From: Schizophyllum amplum
Taxonomy: Eukaryota; Basidiomycota; Agaricomycetes; Agaricales; Schizophyllaceae
DNA: 64,000 bases
Assembly (NCBI GenBank): GCA_007026445.1
Contig: VDMD01000080.1
Span: 1-64,000 of the forward strand
Direction of reading: 5' to 3'
This document shows, one piece after another, positions 32,837 to 41,568 of the stretch. Each line of letters starts with the position of its first letter. Position 1 is the first letter of the stretch. The notes under the pieces are model-generated. The model saw only the letters and a program-made list of their open reading frames with translations, did no database searches and was not told the origin of the DNA. The position numbers and the translations under genes are program-made.

Positions 32837-33608
32837 ATGGATATCGGGACCACTACACTGTGCGTGCACTACTTTCGCATGCTTTCTTCCCGTTGACTCT
32901 CATTGCCAGCTTTATCTTGGTGCCCTTATCAACCTCCAGTAAGCATCCGGTTCACTATACTCTCGTTCACCTGTCCCTCCATTCCTCTCTTCCTTATTCG
33001 CTCGTCTCTGACGTTTGCCCTGCTCTTTTTCTCGCCCCCCCCCTTTGCTTGCTTCACTTCCGCTCATTGCACTCTCCCATAGATGTGCCCTGAAGAGCAT
33101 CGGGCACGCCCGCGCGCTTAGGCGCGCCGAAGCCGGCGGTGATGTCGAGAACGACGCACCACAATCTGGCCTTCTCAGGTCCCTCGCTTCGCGAGCCGGC
33201 GCTCTTACAGATCGCTACTATTTCTACGTGGAGCACACAGTCCTCGATCCATCAGGCTCACGCGTCCGCGCCGTTTGCACCGTTGTGTATTGCGTCTTCG
33301 GTGCTATAGAAATCGTGGCAGGGTGTTGGCCGTTTGCGCGGGCACCGCCGGAGAGCGTGCTCTTTGTCAGGTGCTACGGGGCGACGGCAATACTGTCGGG
33401 TGCGATGTTTCTGGCCGCCGCATATATCGTGGCGGAGTCAAGGTGTGTAGCGGAGACGACGGGAGGGCGACACGGGTCGATGATCGCTCGTTCGGGGGTG
33501 GTCCTCCCCATGTACATCGAGAGGTGCTATTGGGAGAACACGGACTGGAGCGCAGCATCTCGCCCTCTCCTAGAGCGAACAGAACGACGGCACTCTTTTG
33601 GGCTCTAG
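32837..33608 (+). pseudogene. Small membrane protein array, copy 2, probably broken
   Basis: The ATG at 32837 begins MDIGTTTL and the same two intron positions are visible. However, exon 2 is 29 nt instead of 30 because one base is missing after GGTG, which throws the main exon out of frame. The main exon itself is well kept: IGHARALRRAEAGGDVENDA, GLLRSLASRAGALTDRYYF, VVYCVFGAIEIVAGCW, CYGATAILSGAMFLAAAYIV and ETTGGRHGSM, then YIERC and an extension. A downstream start could still yield a shorter protein. Confidence 0.55.
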
Positions 33609-33982
33609 AGGCTACTACTAGTAGTCACGAGACTAACTCCGGACTTACCTTCGCGCCCCAAGGCCCTCCCGCAGTCGTCGCTCTCCGAATGCACGCTCAG
33701 CATCACACCGCGATACTACTATGCTTCGCCGAACCTCATCCCCACTGCCAGAAGGGTGCCGTCATATGAAGCATGTCTCCGATCCCTACACTCGCGAATG
33801 GCATGCAACTCGTACGACCAGGCTTCAAACGTTACTCTTGTCTCCTTATGTTGCACATACTGGTGAAACTGGACTTTGTAGGGCGCTTGTAATCTCGCGA
33901 GCCGACATCTTCTCGACCTTCACATTCCGCTGAAGCCACCGATACGAGCGGCGAGTACGCTCCTCTACGCCCGCCATACACC

Positions 33983-35791
33983 CCCGTCAACTGGTTCCGC
34001 GGTGTTCCGCCATCGGGATGCGTTGCACGCGGCGAGCACTTGCATCATGGCCGTACTACGACGCTCAGCCAATAGTTGACCGGTCATCAAGCACTGCGGC
34101 TCTCCGGGCTCAGACGTCGTCAAGGCACTGACACTGGGTTACCTTCACGAGCAACAGACTGAATTCACGCCAGACAAACACACTTGCATGGGTGCAAAGC
34201 AGTGCATCAGATCTTGCTTTCAGGTACGAATGCATTGTGTTTTCAGTAGCAGCGCATTCAGCGAACGCGGTAATTAGTCTCAGAATCCTAGACACCCGCA
34301 CCAGCACCCGCACTCGCGCCTCTTTAGATACCGAGCGTACTTAAACATCTGCACCTCTCTTCTGAGCTCTTTCCCTTCTCCCCTCATCACCTGCTCCTCT
34401 CATCATCTCCTGCTCTGCCTTGGTCTCCGCTCATCGTCAAGCCGCCGCCACAGTCTGACACACCATCCGCCTAATTTCCTCCAAAGCATAGACGTCTCGA
34501 GCCGCCATGGATAGCGCGCTCAGCCTATGGTGCATGGTCTCTCCTTCGCTGCTATCACTCACGCTCACCCTCAATCGCAGCTACATCTCTCTCGCTCTGC
34601 TCAATCTACGGTCAGCATTCGGTCTACATCCTCTTCCCCGTCAGTCCCCCATCCATCTCTTCCGCTCATTCCCTCACACATTTCTTTGTCCCAACCCCTC
34701 GTTCGGCTCTTCCTCCCATTCGCTCGTTCCTCCCCGCCCGCCCTTCCCTTTCGCTCCTTCTCTTCCGCTCACTCCACCCTCTCACAGAATCGCGCTCATG
34801 GGCATCAAACACGCCCGGGCGCTCACGCGTTCCGAATCCGCGCCACTCCTCGGCGACTCTGAGGACGACGCACCACAGTCTGGCCCTCCCAAGGCTCTCG
34901 CCTCCGGAGCCGGCGCCCTCGGCAACTCCGACATCGCGCCAATCAACGAGCTATCATCCTCCTCGCGCGTCGGCGCCACCGCCCCTGTCGCGTTCTGCAT
35001 CGCCGGCGCGCTCAACATCGCGGCGGCGTGTTGGATGATCGTGCAGGCGTCGCCGGAGCGTGCGCTCTTCGCTGCGGGCGTCGCCGGAGTGCTGCTACTG
35101 TCGGGTGCGATGAACATGGGCGCGGCGTATGTCGCGGTGGGGTCAAGTTGGGTAGCGGAGACGACGGGAGGGCGACATGGCATCACGGGGGCAGGGATTG
35201 CTCGGTTGGGGCTGGTCCTTCAACCTCCGTGCATCGAGAAGTGCTAGTTGGGGCAACACGATTTGGAGAGCGCTCACGAGGCTCATCTCTCATACCATTC
35301 CATCCGCCGTGCGCGGACGACTTTGCAGTGCCGGCCCCGTTCTACATCCCTCCTTACCCGCGGACGATGCGAGAAGGATACGACGGCGCCACCCGCCCGC
35401 AGCCTCGCTTGCCTCCGAGTATCTCCCCCTTCTCGACCTTTAGTCGACCTCTCCCGTTCATCCGTCGACCACGAGTCCGCCACGTGCGCCATACACCCGC
35501 GCTTCCCTCGATTATCAGGTGTAACGCCTGACTTCTGGTGTACTCCGCGAATGTGTTCTACTACGCTTTGAAGTTCATTGGCATACAGCTCAGAGTTCAT
35601 CCGCCTACATATACAGACGCGACACACAACCGCAATGATCCCGTTACTCTGCTTCATCTCTACACTACCTCGCCTCGATCCTCCTGTATCAGTAGTGTAT
35701 CACCATGCATCTCGTTTGCCTACCGCACGGACGCCGAGGATGCGGCGGTACCGACGACCGTCTGACCACCTTCTCGAGTTCATTTCTCTCT
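33983..35791. repeat. Segmental duplication, left copy
   Basis: About 1.8 kb that repeats in the same orientation at 39105-40838. The match includes the upstream block (GGTTCCGCGGTGTTCCGCCA and onward), the promoter, the whole array gene copy 3/4, and about 500 bases of downstream DNA ending near CCACCTTCTCGAGTTCAT. Indels are visible, such as extra sequence at about 35520-35580 here. Confidence 0.85.
34507..35247 (+). CDS. Small membrane protein array, copy 3 (170 aa)
   Basis: Exons 34507-34529, 34581-34610 and 34788-35247 splice in phase. The product starts MDSALSLCYISLALLNLR (first hydrophobic segment). A polar linker follows with RSESAPLL and SEDDAPQSGPPKALASGAG. Then come two membrane segments (VAFCIAGALNIAAACWMI and GVAGVLLLSGAMNMGAAYVA), and a Gly/Arg tail (AETTGGRHG) ending PPCIEKC. 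A continuous frame also exists through both introns, but the paralogues support splicing. I know no family with this layout. It is one of the two intact copies. Confidence 0.65.
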   Translation: MDSALSLWCMVSPSLLSLTLTLNRSYISLALLNLRSAFGLHPLPRQSPIHLFRSFPHTFLCPNPSFGSSSHSLVPPRPPFPFAPSLPLTPPSHRIALMGIKHARALTRSESAPLLGDSEDDAPQSGPPKALASGAGALGNSDIAPINELSSSSRVGATAPVAFCIAGALNIAAACWMIVQASPERALFAAGVAGVLLLSGAMNMGAAYVAVGSSWVAETTGGRHGITGAGIARLGLVLQPPCIEKC

Positions 35792-35815
35792 ACATAATTC
35801 GGCGCCTTATGTACG

Positions 35816-35890
35816 GTGCACCATTGGTATCAGGCAGGATTTCAGGTCAAGCCCGAGGTCCCCGGTTCGAATCCCAGCGCAACCTTCGAT
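35816..35890 (+). repeat. tRNA-like / SINE-like repeat with perfect box B
   Basis: The sequence CGGTGCACCATTGGTATCAG + GCAGGATT is followed 20-odd bases later by GGTTCGAATCC, an exact match to the RNA polymerase III box B (tRNA T-loop) consensus. The T-stem does not pair properly, so it is not an intact tRNA. The 5' half recurs at 36062-36089 and, inverted, at 39072-39106. This is the pattern expected of a tRNA-derived short interspersed repeat or its fragments. Confidence 0.5.
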
Positions 35891-36061
35891 GTAAAATTTG
35901 ATGAAGATGCCTTCTGAGACCTTTCTGGCGATACCGGAGGCTTGTAGATTGGTAAAGATATATGTAGCCATTTAATCTAGCGTGGGGCATGACAAAGAAA
36001 GACCTGGAGAGGTCGGAAAGGCAGCTCGGCAAGTTCCGAGGCTGATACCTATGGTTGCAGC

Positions 36062-36089
36062 GGTGCACCATTGGTATCAGGCAGGATTC
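36062..36089 (+). repeat. Fragment of the tRNA-like repeat
   Basis: GGTGCACCATTGGTATCAGG plus CAGGATTC, identical to the copy at 35818 over about 27 bases, without the box B part. Confidence 0.65.
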
Positions 36090-36227
36090 TGGCCTCTTCC
36101 GGCCTGCATGAGGTCGAGTTTACGACTGTTGTCACCCACGCCGTCGACATACACGAGACATTGGTCGGTTGGCTTAATTGACGGTGTGAGGGGTATTCCA
36201 CTATATCATTGTAAATTCTGGATGCGA

Positions 36228-36858
36228 TTAGCGAAGTTCAAACGACGCGGGACGACGGCGCGACAAAGCGCCATCCTCTCGAGTCTCCTTCAAATCACAG
36301 GAGCACTTCATCGAGTCACGCTCTGTTAGGGACAACGGGGTATTCGTCGTCTGGCAATTTGTGCACAGAATCGGCGCCGCATCCCCACCGTCGCTCCTGC
36401 TCTTGCTCTGGTGCCCTGCGAGAGCAGCCTCTTCACCTAGCTTGCCGAATCTCGGGCATGCTTGTCGTCGAGCGTCGCTCTTCGCCGTTGGGCGACTGCA
36501 GCATCGGCAGCGACTTTTTCCGCTGCGTGTTCTGCTTAAGTGGCACATACTTGCGCTGCGCCTGTCTTCCTGATGGCGGCGTCGACGCAGAGCTCGCTAT
36601 AAACGGCTGGCGAAGCGTTGGAGCTCGCATTCTACCCGTAGCTCGACGGCCTTGCGTGCTGCAGCCCGCTATCATTGAAGTCGTCCTGCCCAACGCTGAG
36701 GATCTGCGTTGGGTCAACGTGCGTGTACCCGCCAGACAGCGAGCCGATGCCGCCAGCGTCCATGCCTTGCCCGTGGTACAACGTGGTCCATGATCTGGCG
36801 GTAGTCGAGGCTGTCGTCCACACCGGAGAGCCCGCCGGCACTGAGGTGCGCTCAGCAC
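36228..36858 (-). pseudogene. GATA-type zinc-finger regulator, fragment
   Basis: On the minus strand GDAAPILCTNCQTTNTPL-like sequence matches the first half of a GATA zinc finger (C-x2-C, then TTxTPLWRR). After NTPL it turns into unrelated sequence, and the second cysteine pair and basic tail are absent. Upstream on the same strand, in another frame, lies GGYTHVDPTQILSVGQDDF, which resembles the serine/proline-rich activation part of fungal GATA factors. Frame changes and the missing half-finger indicate a remnant. Confidence 0.4.
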
Positions 36859-38990
36859 TAGGCCGTCGCTGCGGCCGCTGCTGCAGCGCCGGCCGAAAGC
36901 TCGCTGTTTTCGTTTTTTTTTTCTATTGTCTCCACGACGTCAGGAAACCTTGTCTTCGACGACATTCGACGACACGTTCATGCACCTGGGGAGGGACAGA
37001 GCGGGGAGAGTGAGGTAAGGACGGAGTAGAGAAGGGACGGAGCTGAAGACGGAGGCATTGGATGAGAGCGAGAGAGGCATAAAAGGAGAGGAATGAAGGT
37101 GAAGGGCGGGCGAGAGGAAGACAGCGAGAGGCGGGCCCTGCGTGTCTGAGAGGCGGGAAGCGAGCACAGGACAATATTGGCGCGCCCGGGAGCGCTTTGT
37201 TGTGAGCCCACTCAGAAGGCCTTTGAATTGCGTAGACGACTCGAGCGGGAAAGCGGGAATCAGTGGAGGAGGGTTATCGTGTCGGCGAGCTGAACAGTGG
37301 AAAGCTTAGGCGTGTGGCGCGGCTCCTGAGCCTGTGTGAGCATCTCGACTAGGGGAAGGGGAGGGGCCGGAAGGGAGGCAAGTGCGCTTCGTCGTTTCGA
37401 GAGTACGGAAGTCGACGGCGAGCGGAGGAAGAGGGCGTGCTGAGTTGAGACGAGCTCATAAGGTGACGCGCGGCCCCAGGAATGTCGCAGACGGCGAGTG
37501 CGAGCTGTAGCGGCAGATGTCGGAGCTGTTGCCGGAGCAGAGGGAGAAACTTCAAGGGCCGGAAGAGGCGCCTTGTTCTCCTCCTCTCCTGTTCCGCGCA
37601 CGGGGTATTCACCGTTACCGCGCGAGGATGTCCCTGTTGCTGGCGAGTCGTCTACAACTGGTACACCGCGTACATCATCTGCCCCTGCTGGTCGTTGCTG
37701 ATGCTGCTGCGACTGCTCGACAAACAGTAGGTCAAAGATGCACCGTCTGCGTCCGCGTTTGCGCCAGAAGCCGCCTGGGCGCTGCCTGGACTCAACGTCA
37801 AGCCGGGCTCGAGGTTACGGGCGATCGACGTACCTGAGCTTCACTTGCGCGCCGATTCGCTCGTTCATTGTCTCCCTCTCTCGCCGAGCATCAGAACAGG
37901 TGGCTCTCGCTTCAAGACGCACTCTCGACAGCCTAGGCACTTAGCGAACTCGCCAGGATGTGACTTCGCTCTCCATAAAGCACTGGCAAGTGAGTCGCGT
38001 CAGCACAACGGAGAACACAAATTACTTGCACAACTCACCGGTAATGCATTATCGTATACCACCGCCCCTCTCGTCCTTCCTCCAGACCAGGCGCGTGATG
38101 ACTCCGGACCAGTACTGGATCTCGAGTGTTACTTGCTAAGCGGCGGCGTCGGCGGCACGAACCGCCTGGGCGACGATGTTGTCGCTGCCGCTCCTGCAGA
38201 TGCTGATGCACCCAAGATTGGCGGCAGGGCGGCTCCCGTACTTGAAAAGCTCCCGACGGTATCCGTACCTGTTAGTCGTCAGCTTTGCCGAGCCCAAGGT
38301 CGTCTCGCGCTGCCGCGCACCTTCAGCGCTTGCCGCTGAGATCTTCAATGAGCTCGGTCGCCAGGTAAAAGTCTAGACAGCAAGGATATTCATACGGCGG
38401 ATCCGCGTCGTAGACGAAGCTCCCGTCACCCCGATTCCAGGCTGTGGACTCGAGTTCGCACGGCGCGAGCTTACACGTGCAGTGACCCAAAGTCACCACT
38501 ACCATGCGTGCCACCGCCGCGGTCGTACATCACTGCAAACTCTCTCGCACCTCTTTGCAGCTCATCACCTTCCACCGTGTCCTTCCGCGTAGCGGCGTAG
38601 GACGTGAAGTTTGAACTGACAATCAACTGATAGTGGTCACGGTGTGTTGAAGCGCACCGTCCCCTTAGTGCTCACCTTCCCTGTTCGCCAGTCAAAGATT
38701 GTCCGTCAGTGTGCTGCGCCTTGAGACGCTCGGTGGCGCGCAGATGCGCACCAGGTGCGCGCCGGATGCGCGCATCAAGACCTCGAATTTCTTCCGCGAC
38801 GAACATAAGTCACGTGAGTGATCCGCACGAACTCACGTCACGGATGACCGCGGTCCGCACCATTGTTTCCCGAATTTTTGGCTGTTGTCGCTGCTGCAGC
38901 TGCAGCCTCCGCGTACTCATACTTGTCATCTAGGGCATTGTGTTCTGCTATAGCTGCTCTGGACAAGACACATATCGTCACAGTGACTTA
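36859..38990 (-). other. Possible low-complexity remnant upstream of the GATA fragment
   Basis: About 2.1 kb with no complete gene. On the minus strand, 37,480-37,800 reads as Gln/Ser/Ala/Pro-rich (VEQSQQHQQRPAGADDV and GEEENKAPLPALEVSPSAP), and 38,110-38,340 as Ala/Ser/Pro-rich. These could be N-terminal parts of the same regulator. A T10 run lies at about 36910. The 37,000-37,200 segment is CT-rich on the minus strand. Confidence 0.3.
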
Positions 38991-39071
38991 CACTAGACCA
39001 GGCACCTGAGTAGCGTGCCGGAAGAAGCCAACCAGCCGCGCCTTCTTTGGGCGGAAGCCCGACGTCCGAAG

Positions 39072-39106
39072 CGGAATCCTGCCTGATACCAATGGTGCAC
39101 CGTACC
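39072..39106 (-). repeat. Inverted fragment of the tRNA-like repeat
   Basis: The reverse complement of CGGTGCACCATTGGTATCAG plus GCAGGATTC. It sits exactly at the left edge of the right-hand segmental duplication, so it may mark an insertion or recombination joint. Confidence 0.65.
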
Positions 39107-40838
39107 CGTCAATTGGTTCCGCGGTGTTCCGCCATCGGGATGCGTTGCACGCGGCGAGCACTTGCATCATAAGTTAGCCGTACTACGACGCCCAGCCACT
39201 ACGACGTCGCCCAGTCACATCAAGCACTGCGACTCTCCGGGCTCAGACGTCGTCAAGGCACTGACACTGGGTTACCTTCACGAGCAACAGACTGAATTCA
39301 CGCCAGACAAACACACTTGCATGGGTGCAGAGCAGTGCATCAGATCTTGCTTTCAGGTACGAATGCATTGTGTCTTCAGTAGCAGCGCATTCAGCGAACG
39401 CGGTAATTAGTCTCAGAATCCTAGACACCCGCACCAGCACCCGCACTCGCGCCTCTTTAGATACCGAGCGTACTTAAACATCTGCACCTCTCTTCCGAGC
39501 TCTTTCCCTTCTCCCCTCATCACCTGCTCCCCTCATCATCTCCTGCACTGCCTTGGTCTCCGCTCATCTTCAACCCGCCGGCACACCATCCGCCTACTTT
39601 CCTCCAAAGCATAGACGTCTCGAGCCGCCATGGATAGCGCGCTCAGCCTATGGTGCATGGTCTCTCCTTCGCTGCTATCACTCACGCTCACCCTCAACCG
39701 CAGCTACATCTCTCTCGCTCTGCTCAATTTACGGTCAGCAATTGGTCCACCATCCTCTTCTCCACACATCCCCTCGCTCATCCCTTTTCATTCGCTCGTT
39801 CATCTCGTCCTCCTATTCGCTCGTTCATCTCGTCCTCCCATTCTCTCATCCCTCACGCCTTTTGCTCGCTTCCCTTTCGCTTACTCTACCCTCCCACAGA
39901 ATCGCCTACACGGGCATCGAGCGCGCCCGCGCGCTCAGGCGGTCCGAATCCGCGCCACTTCTGGACGACGGGCCACGGTTTGGCCCTCCCAAGGCCCTCG
40001 CCTCCGGAACCGGCGGCACCGCCGACATCGCGCCCATCAAAGAGCTATCATCCTCCTCGCGCGTCTGCGCCGCCGCCTCTGTCGCATTCTGCATCGCCGG
40101 CGCGCTCAATATCGCGGCGGGGTGCTGGATGATCGCACAGGCGCCACCGGGGCGTGCGCTCCTCGCCGCGGGCGTCGCCGGAGTGCTGCTACTGTCGGGC
40201 GCGATGAACATGGGCGCGGCGTATGTCGCGGTGGGGTCAAATCGGGTAGCGGAGACGACGGGAGGGCGACACGGCACCGCGGGGGCGGGGATTACTCGGT
40301 CGGGGCTGCTCCTTCAACCTCCGTGCATCGAGAAGTGCTAGTTGGGGCAACATGATCTGGAGAGCGCTCACGAGGCTCGTCTCTCATACCCTTCCATCCG
40401 CCGTTCGCGGACGACTTTGCAGTGCCGGCCCCGTTCTACATCCCTCCTTTTCCGCGGAGGATGCGAGAAGGATACGACGGCGCCACCCGCCCGCAGCCTC
40501 GCTTGCCTCCGAGTATCTCCCCCTTCTCGACCATCCGTCGACCGTTACCGTTCATGTATCGACCCCGGGTCCGCCAAGTGCGCTATCCACCCGCGCTTCC
40601 CTCGATTATCCTGGCTTCTGGTGTGCTACTGCACCTTGGAGTTCACCCGCCTACACATACAGACCCGACACACAACCGCAACGGTCCTATCGCGCTGCTT
40701 CATCTCTACGCTACTTCGTCTCGGTCCTCCTGTATCAGTAGTGTATCACCATGCATCTCGTTTGCCTACCGCACGGACGCCGAGGATGCGGCGGTACCGA
40801 CGACCGTCTGACCACCTTCTCGAGTTCATACCTCTCTA
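39105..40838. repeat. Segmental duplication, right copy
   Basis: Direct repeat of 33983-35791 (see that entry). The array gene it carries is intact. Confidence 0.85.
39630..40341 (+). CDS. Small membrane protein array, copy 4 (164 aa)
   Basis: Exons 39630-39652, 39704-39733 and 39900-40341 splice in phase. The product begins MDSALSLCYISLALLNLR exactly as copy 3. The linker is six residues shorter (LLDDGPRFGPPKALASGTGG). The membrane segments SVAFCIAGALNIAAGCWMI and GVAGVLLLSGAMNMGAAYVA and the ending PPCIEKC are nearly identical to copy 3. An intact frame in two separately diverging copies argues that the protein is used. Function is unknown. Confidence 0.65.
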
Positions 40839-41568
40839 TTTTGACGCCTGTGACTGTGACTTCCTTCATTCCTTTTCATCGTCCTGCATCTTACGCTGTA
40901 ACAGCTCAACGGGAATGTGGCGGCGCTGTTACATGATTGTCCCCTCCAGAAAGCTTGGTGTCCACAGTTTTCCGGCGCGTAAGCTCGCTCAGCGCTCAGG
41001 GCCCCGAAAAGAGGGAAACGACTTGTGGGGCTGGGCTCGCCGAGTCAGTCGCAGGAGACGAGGGCACGTTGTCAGACGTGCTGGGATGCAAGCTCGCCAC
41101 AGACTTTTGCTGGCCTTTCTCTGTTTTTTTTTTCTCCTCCTATCACGACGGAGGTAGCGAGAGCGAATCTAAGCAATTGTTCTCATTTGGGGGAGCCTCA
41201 GGGGGAGGTTCCTAAACAGGAAAGGGACTGATAGTGATACCGATTAGTGATCTAATTCCATTCCTTGGCCTTACCCTCGATCATCATCGTGATTCCTTAC
41301 TTCTTGCCCTCATGTCCAGTGTCAAAGTCGTCCTTCGATGCTCGAGCTCACTCTCCACCGCCGCGTCTCCTTCGCCCTTCGTCGTCTCCTGAACGCCTGA
41401 GCCGCCTACCCCGCTCGGCCCCGTCATACCGGAAGGCAACATCAGTGGATCTGTGCACATGCCTGCTGATTGCGGCTTTCCCCTCCGCGATGACCGACTT
41501 ATCTATTGGAGAGTGGTTTATAAGAGGCCGGCAGCGCGTCGACGCGGTCTGCTGACCCGCGCGAAACG
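40839..41568. other. Intergenic upstream of the fucosidase gene
   Basis: About 730 bases with no recognisable gene. A T10 run with CT-rich flanks lies at about 41,128. The last part should hold the fucosidase promoter and leader. Confidence 0.45.

Noticed and set aside
34507..35247. Reading array copy 3 as one continuous 246-aa protein
   Set aside because: The frame happens to stay open through both introns, but the extra sequence is Ser/Pro-rich intron-like. The same donors and acceptors occur in all four copies, so the spliced 170-aa product is preferred.
35816..35890. Intact tRNA gene at the GGTTCGAATCC motif
   Set aside because: The T-loop/box B is perfect, but the T-stem does not pair and no matching acceptor stem or anticodon arm can be drawn. 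It is kept only as a tRNA-like repeat.
36359..36793. Plus-strand ORFs at 36.3-36.8 kb
   Set aside because: Cysteine-rich looking, but they are antisense to the GATA fragment and have no family match.
39553..40132. Other long ORFs over array copy 4
   Set aside because: They are shadows in other frames, translating the CT-rich leader and intron.
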